This document shows positions 42,872 through 52,925 of a stretch of DNA of 64,000 bases, one piece after another. The stretch spans positions 124,001 to 188,000 of the forward strand of contig JAEBDY010000002.1 in NCBI GenBank assembly GCA_049997955.1, given 5' to 3'. Under the pieces are notes generated by a model. It had not been told where the DNA came from. It worked only from the letters and a program-made list of their open reading frames with translations, and did not search any database. Each line of letters begins with the position of its first letter. Within the stretch, counting starts at the first letter, position 1. Source of the DNA: Umezawaea sp049997955 (GTDB taxonomy: Bacteria; Actinomycetota; Actinomycetes; Mycobacteriales; Pseudonocardiaceae). The translations under genes were made by a program, and so were the position numbers.

Positions 42872-44332
42872 CTAGCGCCCGTCACGACCGGTGCGGCGGT
42901 TGCGGGCCGATCTGTCCTGGGTCGCCTTGCGCGATTCGCGGCGACGGTACTCCGACGGTGGTGCGGAACGACCGGCCATCCGCCGTTCGTCCGGCGGTTG
43001 GGGCGCGGCGGCCCGCCTGCCCGGCGCGCGCGGCGGCGTCGACGGACGCACCGGCTTGCGCTTGGGCGGCGGCTTGTAGGCCTCCGGCGCGGGCAGCCTC
43101 AGCACCCCGCCGACGCGGCCGGGACCGATGTGCCGCAACGCGGACACCGCTTCCGGCTCGTGCCGAGCGCAGCTGGCGAGGAGGCCGAACACGATCATGG
43201 TGGTCACCACGGACGTGCCGCCGGAGGAGATCATCGGGAGGGTGATGCCGGTGACCGGCAGGAGCCGCACGACGTAGCCGATGTTGATCGCGGCCTGCGC
43301 GACCAGCCACACCGTCAGCGTCGCGGCGACCATCCGGATCCACGGGTCGGTGTTGCGCGCGGCGATGCGCAGCCCCACCACGGCGAGCATGGCGAACAGG
43401 CCGAGGACCACGGCGCAGCCCAGGAAACCCAGTTCCTCGCCGATCACCGCGAAGATGAAGTCGGAGTGCACGTTCGGCAGGTAGTCCCACTTGGAGCTGG
43501 CCTGGCCGAGGCCCTTGCCGAACAGGCCGCCCTCGGCGAGCGCGTACTCCGCCTGCTTCGCCTGGAGCCCCTTGCCGAGCGGGTCGGCCTCGGGGTCGAG
43601 GAACGACACCAGCCGCTCAAGCCGGTAGGCGGCGCCGATGCCGAGCACGACCGCGCCCCCGACCGCGCCGAGCAGCAGCACGCCGAACACCCGCATCGGG
43701 GCTCCGACGAACCAGAGCAGGCTCAGCAGCACGACGCTGAGCGTGATCGTGCCGCCGAGGTCGGGCTGGAGCATCACCAGCGTGAAGATCCCGAGACCGA
43801 CCGGCACCACGGGCACCAGCAGGTGCCGGTACTGGTTGAGCAGCGCCCGCTTGGTCACCAGCACGTGCGCGCCCCACAGGGCGAGCGCGAGCTTGGCCGA
43901 CTCGACGGGCTGGAAGGACACCGGGCCGACGACGAACCAGGAGCGGGTGTCGTTGATGTCCGTGCCCAACGGCGTCAGGACCAGCACGAGGAGCAGGACG
44001 CACACCAGCATCGCCATCGTGCTCAGGTGCCGGACCTGGCGCAGCGGGACCCGCAGCGCCACCCAGAACAGCACGGCGCCGACGGCCACGTAGGTGAGCT
44101 GCTTCTGGAACACCGAGTACGCCGACTGGCCGACGGCCACCTCACCGGGCACCGACGCCGACAGCACCATCACGAGCCCGATGGCCGTCAGCAGGCCGAA
44201 GATCGCCAGCAGCAGGTGGAAGTCGGCGAGCGGGCGACCCAGCCACGCCGTCAACGACCCCTTGACCCCGACCACCCTGCGCCGCGGCTTGGCGGCCTTG
44301 GCCCCGCCCTTCGGCCGGTCCACCACCGTCAT
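42872..44332 (-). CDS. ftsW: FtsW SEDS-family peptidoglycan polymerase
   Basis: Septal peptidoglycan glycosyltransferase working with FtsI. The 486-residue product has about ten membrane helices between residues 40 and 400, with the SEDS pattern (FQPVESAKLALALWGAHVL, SDFIFAVIGEELGFLG, GITLPMISSGGTS) and a long basic C-terminal tail. ATG 44332 with GGGGGC upstream. A 166-bp gap to murD shows nothing notable. Confidence 0.96.
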   Translation of the reverse strand: MTVVDRPKGGAKAAKPRRRVVGVKGSLTAWLGRPLADFHLLLAIFGLLTAIGLVMVLSASVPGEVAVGQSAYSVFQKQLTYVAVGAVLFWVALRVPLRQVRHLSTMAMLVCVLLLVLVLTPLGTDINDTRSWFVVGPVSFQPVESAKLALALWGAHVLVTKRALLNQYRHLLVPVVPVGLGIFTLVMLQPDLGGTITLSVVLLSLLWFVGAPMRVFGVLLLGAVGGAVVLGIGAAYRLERLVSFLDPEADPLGKGLQAKQAEYALAEGGLFGKGLGQASSKWDYLPNVHSDFIFAVIGEELGFLGCAVVLGLFAMLAVVGLRIAARNTDPWIRMVAATLTVWLVAQAAINIGYVVRLLPVTGITLPMISSGGTSVVTTMIVFGLLASCARHEPEAVSALRHIGPGRVGGVLRLPAPEAYKPPPKRKPVRPSTPPRAPGRRAAAPQPPDERRMAGRSAPPSEYRRRESRKATQDRSARNRRTGRDGR

Positions 44333-44498
44333 GCCCCCACCACCGCAGTCATGGGCCCATGGTCTCCCGCGTCAGCCACTGGGAACCGAACATCCGGCGC
44401 GTGTCGCAGGTCCGCGACGGCGATCATGCGCCAAATCCTAGTGGTGACCAGATTTCGATCCGATCCGGGACCGGAACCTCACGCCGTTCCCACATCGA

Positions 44499-45881
44499 TC
44501 AGGCGTGCGACCGCTCGTGCTCGACCAGATCCAGCACCGCTTCGGTGAACGCGTGGCCGCGGTGGGCGTAGTCGGTGAACATGTCCATCGACGCGGCGGC
44601 GGGTGCGAGGAGCACCACGTCGCCGGGCTGGGCCAGTTCACGAGCCGCGTGGACGACGGTGGTCATGGCGTCCTGGTCGGTCTCGTCCACCACCGCGCAC
44701 CGGACGTGGGGGGCGTGGCGGCGCAGGGCGGCGGCGATCTCGTCGCGGTCCTCGCCGAACAGCACGACGGCGCGCAGCCGGTGCGCCTCGGCGGCGACGA
44801 GGTCGTCCACCGAGGCGCCCTTGAGCAGCCCGCCCGCGAGCCACACGACGCTGGCGTGCGAGCGCAGCGACGCGACGGCCGCGTGCGGGTTCGTGGCCTT
44901 GGAGTCGTTGACGTAGGTGATGCCCTCCGACGTCGCCACCACGACCGCGCGGTGCGCGCCGGGCCGGAAGTTCAGCAGGCCCTGCCTCACCGAGACGGCC
45001 GGGACGCCGTAGGCGCGGGCCAGCGCGGCGGCGGCCAGCGCGTCCGACAGCCCCGGCGGACCGGCGGGGCGGACCTGGTCGACCTCGATCAGCCGCTCGT
45101 CCACGCCGAACGCGCGGTCGACCAGCAGGCCGTCCACCACCCCGAGCTGGCCCTCGACGGGCTCGTCCAGGGTGAAGCCGACGTGCTTGGCCGACGGCGC
45201 GGCCTTGAGCAGCGCGGCCACGAGGGTGTCGTCGACGCCGCCGACGGCGATCTCGCCGGACAGCACGCGCGCCTTCGCCTCGGCGTACGCGGTCATGCCG
45301 CCGTGCCAGTCGAGGTGGTCCTCGGCCAGGTTGAGCAGCACGCCCGCGAACGGGCGGACCGACGGCGACCAGTACAGCTGGAAGCTGGACAGCTCGACGG
45401 CCAGCACCCGGTGGCCCGCCAGCAGGGCGTCCACGACGGGCAGTCCGACGTTGCCGCACGCGACCGCGTCGATGCCCGCGGTGCGCAGGATCGACTCCAG
45501 CATCCCCACGGTGGTGGTCTTGCCGTTGGTGCCGGTGACGGCGAGCCACACGGGCGGGTCGGCCAGCTCGGCGGCCATCCGCCAGGCCAGCTCGACCTCG
45601 CCGATGACCTCGACGCCCGCGGCCGTGGCGGCGGCGAGCAGCGGGCTCTCCGGCCGCCAGCCTGGACTGGTGACGACCAGATCGGTGCCCCGCGGCGGCT
45701 CGGTCAGGCCGGGCACCAGCGCGACACCGGACAGCAGCGTCTCCAGCGCGAGCAGCCGGTCGGCCGAGCCGTCCGTCACGGTCACCTGCGCACCGGCGGC
45801 CAGCAGGGCTTCGGCGGCGGAGCGGCCGGTCACGCCCGCTCCGGCCACCAGGACGTGCTTGCCGTCGAGGAAGGTCGCCAC
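44499..45881 (-). CDS. murD: UDP-N-acetylmuramoyl-L-alanine--D-glutamate ligase
   Basis: Adds D-Glu to the stem peptide. The 460-residue Mur ligase opens HVLVAGAGVTGRSAAEALL and has P-loop TGTNGKTTTVGM, the LNLAEDHLDWH motif and NDSKATNPHAA. GTG 45881, 4 bp after the mraY stop on the same strand. Confidence 0.97.
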   Translation of the reverse strand: MATFLDGKHVLVAGAGVTGRSAAEALLAAGAQVTVTDGSADRLLALETLLSGVALVPGLTEPPRGTDLVVTSPGWRPESPLLAAATAAGVEVIGEVELAWRMAAELADPPVWLAVTGTNGKTTTVGMLESILRTAGIDAVACGNVGLPVVDALLAGHRVLAVELSSFQLYWSPSVRPFAGVLLNLAEDHLDWHGGMTAYAEAKARVLSGEIAVGGVDDTLVAALLKAAPSAKHVGFTLDEPVEGQLGVVDGLLVDRAFGVDERLIEVDQVRPAGPPGLSDALAAAALARAYGVPAVSVRQGLLNFRPGAHRAVVVATSEGITYVNDSKATNPHAAVASLRSHASVVWLAGGLLKGASVDDLVAAEAHRLRAVVLFGEDRDEIAAALRRHAPHVRCAVVDETDQDAMTTVVHAARELAQPGDVVLLAPAAASMDMFTDYAHRGHAFTEAVLDLVEHERSHA

Positions 45882-45885
45882 CGGG

Positions 45886-46974
45886 TCAGCTCCCGACCGC
45901 GGTCAGCCACTCGCTGTAGAACAGGCCGAGACCCAGCATGCAGCAGATCCCGGCGAGCAGCCAGAACCTGATGATCACCGTGGTTTCGGCCCACCCGGCG
46001 AGTTCGAAGTGGTGGTGGAACGGGGCCATGCGGAACAGCCGCCGTCGGGACGTGCGGAAGACCGCGACCTGCAGCACCACCGACAACGCCTCGACCACGA
46101 ACAGGCCGCCGATGACGACCATCAGCAGTTCGGTGCGGGTGGCGATGGACAGACCAGCCACCAGACCGCCGAGCGCGAGCGAGCCGGTGTCACCCATGAA
46201 GATCTTGGCCGGGGCCGCGTTCCACCACAGGAAGCCGATGCAGCCCGCCATCGCGGCGGCGGCCACGAGCGCGAGGTCCAGCGGGTCGCGCACGTCGTAG
46301 CAGCCCGCCAGCGGCGAGGTGGAGCAGTTGTAGCGGAACTGCCAGAAGCTGATCACCACGTAGGTGCCGAACACCATCGCCGAGCTGCCGCCCGCGAGGC
46401 CGTCCAGACCGTCGGTCAGGTTGACGGCGTTCGACCAGGCGGAGATCGAGGCGTAGCAGAACACCACGAAGCCGACGACGCCGAACGACACCACGGGGAT
46501 GTCGCGGACGAACGAGAGGTTCACCGACGCGGGCGTGATGCCCTCGCGGTTGGCGAACTGCATGACCAGGACCGCGAAGATGATGGTGGCGACGAACTGG
46601 CCGACCAGCTTCGCGGTCTTGTTCAGGCCCAGGTTGCGCTGCTTGCGGATCTTGATGAAGTCGTCGAGGAAGCCGACGATGCCCAGCGACGTCGTCAGCA
46701 TCAGCACCAGCAGGCCGGACGCGCTGGGCGTCTGGCCCTGCGCGGAGTCCGACATGGCGTTCACCGCGTGCGCGCCGAGGTACCCGGCCCACATCGCGAT
46801 CAGGATCGCCACACCACCCATGGTGGGCGTGCCGCGCTTGGTCTTGTGGCTCTGCGGACCCTCTTCCCGGATCTCCTGGCCGAACCCCTGCCGGGAGAAC
46901 ACCTTGATCAGGTACGGGGTCAGCATGATCGAGACGAGCAGCGCGATGGCCGCGGCGATCAGGATGCTCTTCAC
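45886..46974 (-). CDS. mraY: Phospho-N-acetylmuramoyl-pentapeptide transferase
   Basis: Links UDP-MurNAc-pentapeptide to undecaprenyl phosphate forming lipid I. The 362-residue integral membrane enzyme (about ten helices) has KTKRGTPTMGGV, NAVNLTDGLDGLA and the MAPFHHHFELAGWAE loop containing the conserved HHH active-site cluster. GTG 46974 overlaps the murF stop (GTGA). Confidence 0.97.
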   Translation of the reverse strand: MKSILIAAAIALLVSIMLTPYLIKVFSRQGFGQEIREEGPQSHKTKRGTPTMGGVAILIAMWAGYLGAHAVNAMSDSAQGQTPSASGLLVLMLTTSLGIVGFLDDFIKIRKQRNLGLNKTAKLVGQFVATIIFAVLVMQFANREGITPASVNLSFVRDIPVVSFGVVGFVVFCYASISAWSNAVNLTDGLDGLAGGSSAMVFGTYVVISFWQFRYNCSTSPLAGCYDVRDPLDLALVAAAAMAGCIGFLWWNAAPAKIFMGDTGSLALGGLVAGLSIATRTELLMVVIGGLFVVEALSVVLQVAVFRTSRRRLFRMAPFHHHFELAGWAETTVIIRFWLLAGICCMLGLGLFYSEWLTAVGS

Positions 46975-48431
46975 TTGGTGCCCGCCTCCAGCAGCGCGTC
47001 CGCGACCCGCCACAACGCGGCGGCCTTCGATGCCTTCACCAGCACAACGTCATCTCCCCGCAGCTCCTCGCGCAGTAGCGCGATCGCCGCCTCGACGTCC
47101 GGCACCAGCACCGACTCCTCTCCCCACGAACCTTCGAGGTTCGCGCCCTGGTGCATCGGCCTCGCCTGCTCGCCGACCACAACCAAACGACTGATGTCCA
47201 AGCGGACCGCCAAGCGCCCGATCTCGTCGTGCGCTTGGACGGTGTTGTCCCCCAGCTCGCCCATGACGCCGAGCACGGCCCAGGCCCGACGCCTGGGGTT
47301 GCCCGCGCGCGCCATGGTGGCGAGCGTCTTCAAAGCGGCGCTCATCGACTCCGGGTTGGCGTTGAAGGAGTCGTTGAGCACGGTCACGCCGTCGGGACGG
47401 GTGGTGACCTCCATGCGGCGGTCGGACCGCCTGCTCGCGGCGGAAAGCCATTCGGCGACCTGCGCGGTCGTGGCGCCCAGCTCCAGCGCGACCGCGGCGG
47501 CGGCCAGCGCGTTGCCGACGTGGTGGGCGCCGTGCAGGCCGAGCTCGACCGGCGCGCTGCCCTCCGCCGTCACCAGCGTGAAGCGGGGGCGGGCCTGGTC
47601 GTCCAGTTCGAGGCCCTCGGCGCGCACGTCGGCCTTGGACTGCTGGCCGACGAACACCACGCGGGCCCTGGTGCGGTCGGCCATCGCGGCGACCAGCGGG
47701 TCGTCCAGGTTGAGGATCGCCACGCCGTCGGCGGGCAGCTCCTCGACCAGTTCGCCCTTGGTCTTCGCCACGGCCTCCTGCGACCCGAACTCGCTCAGGT
47801 GCGCGGTGCCGACGTTCAGCACGACGCCGATGCGCGGCGGGGCGGTGCGGCAGAGCGCGGCGATGTGGCCGGGACCGCGCGCGGACAGCTCCAGCACCAG
47901 GTGCTTGGTCTCCTCGGTCGCGCGCAGCACCGTCCACGGGTGGCCCAGCTCGTTGTTGAACGAGCCGGGCGGCGCGACCGTCGGGCCGAGGTGTTCGAGG
48001 AGCTGGGCGATGAGGTCCTTCGTGGAGGTCTTGCCGGACGAGCCGGTGACGCCCACGACGACCAGGCCCTCGGCGGACAGCCGGTCCGTGACGTGCCGGG
48101 CCAGCTTCGCCAGCGCGGCGAGCACGGCGGCGCCCGAGCCGTCGGTGTCGCCGGTCAGCGCCACCGAGCGGGAGTGCGCGTCGCTCACCGGCGGCACGAC
48201 CACGGCGGGGGCGTCGACCTCGCGGGCCGCCAGCACACCCACCGCGCCAGCGGCGACCGCGGCGGCGGCGAACTCGTGGCCGTCGACCCGGACACCGGGC
48301 AGCGCGACGAAGAGACTGCCGGGACCGATCTTTCGGGTGTCGAACTCGACGGAGCCGGACACCGTCGAACCGGGCCCGTGCACCGTCCCGCCGACGACCT
48401 CGGCGATCTCGGCGAGGCTGAGCTGGATCAC
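46971..48431 (-). CDS. murF: UDP-MurNAc-tripeptide--D-Ala-D-Ala ligase
   Basis: Completes the pentapeptide by adding D-Ala-D-Ala. The 486-residue Mur ligase has P-loop VTGSSGKTSTKDL, the LNVGTAHLSEFG motif and NDSFNANPESM. GTG 48431 overlaps the murE stop (GTGA), coupling murE-murF-mraY. Confidence 0.97.
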   Translation of the reverse strand: MIQLSLAEIAEVVGGTVHGPGSTVSGSVEFDTRKIGPGSLFVALPGVRVDGHEFAAAAVAAGAVGVLAAREVDAPAVVVPPVSDAHSRSVALTGDTDGSGAAVLAALAKLARHVTDRLSAEGLVVVGVTGSSGKTSTKDLIAQLLEHLGPTVAPPGSFNNELGHPWTVLRATEETKHLVLELSARGPGHIAALCRTAPPRIGVVLNVGTAHLSEFGSQEAVAKTKGELVEELPADGVAILNLDDPLVAAMADRTRARVVFVGQQSKADVRAEGLELDDQARPRFTLVTAEGSAPVELGLHGAHHVGNALAAAAVALELGATTAQVAEWLSAASRRSDRRMEVTTRPDGVTVLNDSFNANPESMSAALKTLATMARAGNPRRRAWAVLGVMGELGDNTVQAHDEIGRLAVRLDISRLVVVGEQARPMHQGANLEGSWGEESVLVPDVEAAIALLREELRGDDVVLVKASKAAALWRVADALLEAGTK

Positions 48432-50038
48432 GTACGGGCTCCCCTGATCGCGGCGGCGAGGGTGTCCACGTCCGAGAACGGCTGGATCACACCCGCGACC
48501 TCCTGACCGGTCTCGTGGCCCTTGCCCGCGACGACGACGACGTCACCGGGACGGGCCTGGGCGACGGCGTGCTCGATGGCGGCGGCGCGGTCGCCGATCT
48601 CCACGACCTCGCCGCGCTCGGCGGCGGGCACCGCGAGCGCGCCCGCGAGCATGGCCGACCGGATCGCGGCCGGGTCCTCGCTGCGCGGGTTGTCGTCGGT
48701 GACGACCAGCAGGTCGCTGCGGCGCGCGGCTTCCTCGCCCATCAGCGGCCGCTTGGCCGTGTCGCGGTCGCCGCCGCAGCCGAGGACGGTGATCACCTTG
48801 CCCTCGACCTGCTTGCGGACGGCGTCGAGCGCCAGCGCCACGGCGGCGGGCTTGTGGGAGTAGTCCACGACGGCGGTGAACTCCTGGCCCTCGTCGACGC
48901 GCTGCATCCGGCCGGGCACCCGGACGGCCGCGAGGCCCTCCTGGATGTCGGCGGTGGCCACCCCGGCGGCGTGCAGGCAGCCGATGGCCAACAGGGCGTT
49001 GGCGACGTTGAACGCGCCGGGCAGCCGCAGCGTGATCGGCAGTTCGAGGCCGTCCGGGCCGTGCGCGGTGAACGACTGCTCGCCGGTCGGCGTGACGGCC
49101 ACGTCGCCGGAGGTCCACGCGGCGTCGGTGGTCATCGCCACGGTCACCGTGTCCGGCGTGACCAGGCGGCGGCCCCACTCGCCGTCCACGCAGACCACCT
49201 CGGTGCGGGCGCGGCCGTCGAACAGCTGCGACTTCGCCCGGAAGTAGTCCTCCATGTCCGGGTGGAAGTCCAGGTGGTCCTGCGACAGGTTGGTGAACGC
49301 GCCGATCGCGAACTCGGTGCCCGCGACCCGACCGAGGTCGAGGGCGTGGCTGGACACCTCCATCACGACGTCGAGCACCTCGCGCTCGACCATGACGGCG
49401 AGCAGCGCCTGCAGGTCCGGCGCCTCGGGCGTGGTGAACGCGCTGTCCAGGCGCTCACCGGCGATGCGGGTCTCGACCGTGCCGATGAGGCCGGTGCGGT
49501 GGCCCGCGGCGCGCAGCGCGGACTCGACCAGGTAGCTGGTCGTCGTCTTGCCGGACGTGCCGGTGATGCCCCAGACCGCGAGCTTCGTGGACGGGTAGCC
49601 GTAGATGCGGGCGGCCAGCGGGCCGAGCACGCCGCGCGGGTCCGGGTGCACCAGCACCGGCACACGGGCGTCGCGCAGGGCGGGCCGTTCGGCGCCCGCC
49701 TGGTCGGTGAGGACGGCGGCGGCCCCCGCGGCCAGCGCGCCCTCCACGAAGTCGGCGCCGTGCGCCCGTGCGCCCGGCAGTGCGGCGAACAGGTCTCCGG
49801 GGACCACGTGCTGGGCGCGCAGCGTCGCGCCGCTCACCCGCACGTGGGCGTAGGTGGGCGTGGTCAGGTGCGCGTCGACGACCGAGGCGAGCTCGGACAC
49901 GGCGACAGGCTGGATGCGGGAAGGGCGAGGCGGGGCGGTCGCGACCTTGCCCTGGAGCTTGGCAGGCACGCGCGGAAGGCTACCGGCGCACGGAGCGTGG
50001 CCGACCGGCGCATGCGCGTTGGGCGGATGATCAGCCAA
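48428..50038 (-). CDS. murE: UDP-MurNAc-L-Ala-D-Glu--meso-diaminopimelate ligase
   Basis: Adds the third amino acid to the stem peptide. The 536-residue Mur ligase has P-loop GITGTSGKTTTSYL, FTNLSQDHLDFHPDMEDY, and the DNPR motif (VVTDDNPRSEDPA) that is diagnostic of meso-DAP specificity, so this organism has DAP-type peptidoglycan. The start is uncertain: TTG 50038 has GGAGAG seven bases upstream and is used here; GTG 49969 would give 513 residues but lacks a ribosome site. Confidence 0.96.
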   Translation of the reverse strand: MADHPPNAHAPVGHAPCAGSLPRVPAKLQGKVATAPPRPSRIQPVAVSELASVVDAHLTTPTYAHVRVSGATLRAQHVVPGDLFAALPGARAHGADFVEGALAAGAAAVLTDQAGAERPALRDARVPVLVHPDPRGVLGPLAARIYGYPSTKLAVWGITGTSGKTTTSYLVESALRAAGHRTGLIGTVETRIAGERLDSAFTTPEAPDLQALLAVMVEREVLDVVMEVSSHALDLGRVAGTEFAIGAFTNLSQDHLDFHPDMEDYFRAKSQLFDGRARTEVVCVDGEWGRRLVTPDTVTVAMTTDAAWTSGDVAVTPTGEQSFTAHGPDGLELPITLRLPGAFNVANALLAIGCLHAAGVATADIQEGLAAVRVPGRMQRVDEGQEFTAVVDYSHKPAAVALALDAVRKQVEGKVITVLGCGGDRDTAKRPLMGEEAARRSDLLVVTDDNPRSEDPAAIRSAMLAGALAVPAAERGEVVEIGDRAAAIEHAVAQARPGDVVVVAGKGHETGQEVAGVIQPFSDVDTLAAAIRGART

Positions 50039-50361
50039 GATCGAACTCTCCGACCGCTCGGTGGTCCAAGGTGGACATCTCGTCGTCCCGCCCGGAAACT
50101 ACACCGCCTGAGGGGTGCTCCGACGACCGCGCCTGCTCCGACCGGGACCGGATCCCCCGGCGCCACAACGCTTGTGACGCCGGTCAGGCCGCCGCGGTTC
50201 CCCGCGCCACGGCTTCCGCCGCACTGTCCCGATCGGACCGGCGGCGGGCTTCGCGGGGACATCCGGTCACCGATCGGGGTGGACGGGAGACCCGCCCGGC
50301 GGACCGTTCGGTCCTCGAGCGGGCGGGTGGGACGCAGATCACGTCCGGTAGCGACCCGTGC
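50039..50361. other. Intergenic region between ftsI and murE
   Basis: A 323-bp gap, longer than the others in the cluster. It carries a terminator-like nested hairpin (annotated separately) near ftsI; the rest has no coding-like frame. No confident promoter for murE was found, but the gap suggests a separate transcript start. Confidence 0.5.
50290..50328 (-). terminator. Terminator-like nested hairpin after ftsI
   Basis: Outer arms ACCCGCCCG (50290-50298) and CGGGCGGGT (50320-50328), inner GGACC-GTTC-GGTCC. It lies 34 bp beyond the ftsI stop in the direction of transcription. No T-run, so it may attenuate rather than stop transcription into murE. Confidence 0.55.
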
Positions 50362-52257
50362 TCACGGCGTGAGCGTGATCAGCGGGGACTGCTCGGAGGA
50401 CAGCGGCACCTGGTACCGCTGGGCCAGGTACGAGGCGATGTCGTGGAACAGCGGCGCCGCCGAGCCGCTGAACGGCGTGCCGGACGGCCCGTCGAGCATG
50501 ATCCCCACGACGTAGCGCGGGCTGTCGGCGGGCAGGATGCCGGCGAAGGTGATCCAGTACTCGCTGCTGCTGTACCGGCCGTCGGGGGCGATCTGCTGCG
50601 CCGTGCCCGTCTTGCCCGCGATCTGGTAGCCGGACAGGGCGGCCGCGGCACCGGTGCCGGTCTGCCCCGGCGCGGACTGCACGACCGAGCGGAACATCTC
50701 GCGCACCGTCTTCGCGGTCTCCGGGCTCACCACGCGGACCGCCTCGGGCCGCCCGGTCTCCTTGCGGGAGCCGTTGCCGTCGACCTCGGCGCGGATGATC
50801 CGGGGCGGGATGCGCAGGCCGTCGTTGGCCATCGCCTGGTACATCCCGGTCATCTGCAGCAGCGTCATGCTCAGGCCCTGCCCGATCGGGAGGTTGCCGA
50901 ACGTGGACCCCGACCACTGGTTGGGGGGCGGGACCAGGCCCGCCTCCTCGCCGGTGAGGCCGGAGCCGGTGCGCTTGCCGAGCCCGAACTTGACCAGCAG
51001 CTCGGCGAACCGCTCCTCGCCGAGCTTCTGCGCGGCCATCAGCGTGCCGACGTTGGAGGACTTGCCGAACACCCCGGCGAACGTCATGTCCAGGTTGCCG
51101 TGCTGCCACGCGTCGTTGATCCACCGGTCGGCGACCTGGATGCGGCCCGGCACCGTGAGGACCTCGTCCGGCTTGTACAGCCCGTCCTCGATCGCGCCCG
51201 CCGCGGTGATGATCTTGTTCACCGAGCCGGGCTCGTACACCGACGTCACCGCGATGTTGCGCTTCTCGTCCTCGGTGGCCTTGCCGAAGTCCGCCGGGTC
51301 GAACGTCTTGTCGTTCGCCATGGCCAGGATCTCGCCGGTCTTGCTGTCCAGCACCACCGCCGAGCCGCTCTTCGCGCCGCTCTTGGCCGTGTAGTCGGTG
51401 ACCATGTTCTGCACGACGTACTGGGTGTCGATGTCGAGCGTCAGCTCCAGGCTCTTGCCCGGTGTCGCGGGCTCCAGCTCCCGGTCGCGGTCGGCGCCGG
51501 GGATCACGACGTCACCGCCCTGGATGGTGTCCACGACCCGGCGGCCGTTGCTGCCCGCGAGCAGGACGTCCTGGGAGCTCTCCAGCCCGAGCTGGCCGTG
51601 CGTCGCGCCGGGCGTCATGTCCTTGCGCCAGTTCGCCGCGCCGATGACGTTCGACGCCAGCTTGCCGTTCGGGTACACCCGCACCGCGCGGAACTCGGAG
51701 CCGATCTCGTTGAACTGCTTGCGGATCGCCGCGGCCTTCACCGGGTCCACGTTGTCCACCAGCTCGATGTAGGTGGTGTCGCGCAGCAGCCGCTCGGCGA
51801 TGGTCGCCTCGTCGGTCTTCTGCCCGTTCACCTCGGTGCCCAGCACCTGCTGGAACACCGCGGCGATGGCCTTGGCGCGGTCCTCGAAGCTGCCGAGCTT
51901 CGAGTCGTTCGCCTGGAGTTCCGCCCAGTTCTTCCGCATCAGCTGCGGCACGGCGTAGAGGGCGCGCGCCTCGATGCTGAACGCCAACTGGTTGCCGTTG
52001 CGGTCCAGGATCGCACCGCGCTCGGCGGGGATGTCCTGCGGCGTGGCGCGCTGCTGCTGGGCCTTGAGCGACAGCTCGGCGGCCTCGAACCCCTGCACCT
52101 GCACGAGCCTGATCCCCGCCAGCAGGAGGGCGCCGACGAGCAGCACCCGACCCACGGTGAGGCGGACGCGGGCGTTGGCTCCACGCCGCTTGGCCGGACG
52201 GGTGGCCCGCACCGACAGCGGACGTCGAGCTGGCCTGCCGCTGCTGGGCCCCGGCAT
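50362..52257 (-). CDS. ftsI: Septal transpeptidase FtsI (class B PBP3)
   Basis: Cross-links septal peptidoglycan. The 631-residue bitopic PBP has a cytoplasmic basic tail, one membrane helix (about 33-52), a PBP dimer domain (from ~65: ERGAILDRNGNQLA), and the transpeptidase domain with SVNK (near residue 344), SSN (KSSNVG) and KTG (AGKTGTAQ, near 547). ATG 52257, 2 bp after the ftsL-like stop on the same strand. Works with FtsW encoded four genes downstream. Confidence 0.97.
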   Translation of the reverse strand: MPGPSSGRPARRPLSVRATRPAKRRGANARVRLTVGRVLLVGALLLAGIRLVQVQGFEAAELSLKAQQQRATPQDIPAERGAILDRNGNQLAFSIEARALYAVPQLMRKNWAELQANDSKLGSFEDRAKAIAAVFQQVLGTEVNGQKTDEATIAERLLRDTTYIELVDNVDPVKAAAIRKQFNEIGSEFRAVRVYPNGKLASNVIGAANWRKDMTPGATHGQLGLESSQDVLLAGSNGRRVVDTIQGGDVVIPGADRDRELEPATPGKSLELTLDIDTQYVVQNMVTDYTAKSGAKSGSAVVLDSKTGEILAMANDKTFDPADFGKATEDEKRNIAVTSVYEPGSVNKIITAAGAIEDGLYKPDEVLTVPGRIQVADRWINDAWQHGNLDMTFAGVFGKSSNVGTLMAAQKLGEERFAELLVKFGLGKRTGSGLTGEEAGLVPPPNQWSGSTFGNLPIGQGLSMTLLQMTGMYQAMANDGLRIPPRIIRAEVDGNGSRKETGRPEAVRVVSPETAKTVREMFRSVVQSAPGQTGTGAAAALSGYQIAGKTGTAQQIAPDGRYSSSEYWITFAGILPADSPRYVVGIMLDGPSGTPFSGSAAPLFHDIASYLAQRYQVPLSSEQSPLITLTP

Positions 52258-52259
52258 GA

Positions 52260-52925
52260 CTAACCTCCTGGCACCACTTGCTGCTGTTGGGCTTGCTGGT
52301 CGGCAGGGGTTTGCTGCGACTCACCGGCGGGCGGGATCGCGGCCTGACCCGAACTGGGCGGCGCGCTCGGCGCCGTGGAGGGGGACGAGGGCGGCGGTGG
52401 GGGCGCGGGCGCCTCCACCGCCGAGGGCTTGCCGTAGACCTCGACCGAGCCGTCCGGGAGCTGCTTGAGCTTCGCCGGGTCGCCCGCGAGCACCAGTCCG
52501 AGCTTCGCCGCGGCTTCGGCGAGCTTGGTCGGCGACTCGGCGAGCGCGACCTCGCGGCGCAGCTGCTCGACCCGCAGCGAGAGCTGCGTGGCCTGGTTGT
52601 GCGCTTCCTGGAGCTTGTAGGAGTCCGCGGCGGCCTGGGTCGACAGCCACATGATCGTGGCCAGGCCGACGATCAGCACCGCCATCACCATCACCACGAA
52701 CGGCGCCTTCGCCACCGGGCTGGGCTGGCGCTGCGGCGCGCCCGCGCCACCGCGCAGGTTCTGGGTGCGCTGCGCCCGCCGGGCGTAGGCCCGCTCGGTC
52801 GCGGCCGACCGGGAACGCCCGCCGCCCGCGGGTTCGGGAACGGACTTGAGGGCGCGCTCGCGCGGCTTCTCCGGGCGGGGCCGAGGAGACGGGGAGGTGC
52901 CACCCGCTCTCGCTGGTGCGGTCAT
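52260..52925 (-). CDS. FtsL-like divisome protein
   Basis: A 221-residue bitopic protein: basic, Pro-rich cytoplasmic part (1-72), one membrane helix (about 74-96: APFVVMVMAVLIVGLATIMWL), a short coiled coil (100-140: YKLQEAHNQATQLSLRVEQLRREVALAE) and a Pro/Gln-rich end. Position between rsmH and ftsI and the architecture identify it as the FtsL equivalent, which is poorly conserved in sequence. The long Pro/Gln C-terminus is an actinobacterial feature. ATG 52925 overlaps the rsmH stop (ATGA). Confidence 0.85.
   Translation of the reverse strand: MTAPARAGGTSPSPRPRPEKPRERALKSVPEPAGGGRSRSAATERAYARRAQRTQNLRGGAGAPQRQPSPVAKAPFVVMVMAVLIVGLATIMWLSTQAAADSYKLQEAHNQATQLSLRVEQLRREVALAESPTKLAEAAAKLGLVLAGDPAKLKQLPDGSVEVYGKPSAVEAPAPPPPPSSPSTAPSAPPSSGQAAIPPAGESQQTPADQQAQQQQVVPGG

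Noticed and set aside
45172..48447. Long open plus-strand frame (over 1000 codons) opposite murD, mraY and murF
   Set aside because: Antisense to three conserved cell-wall genes and spans their boundaries; Ser/Thr/Ala-rich translation typical of an antisense frame in high-GC DNA.
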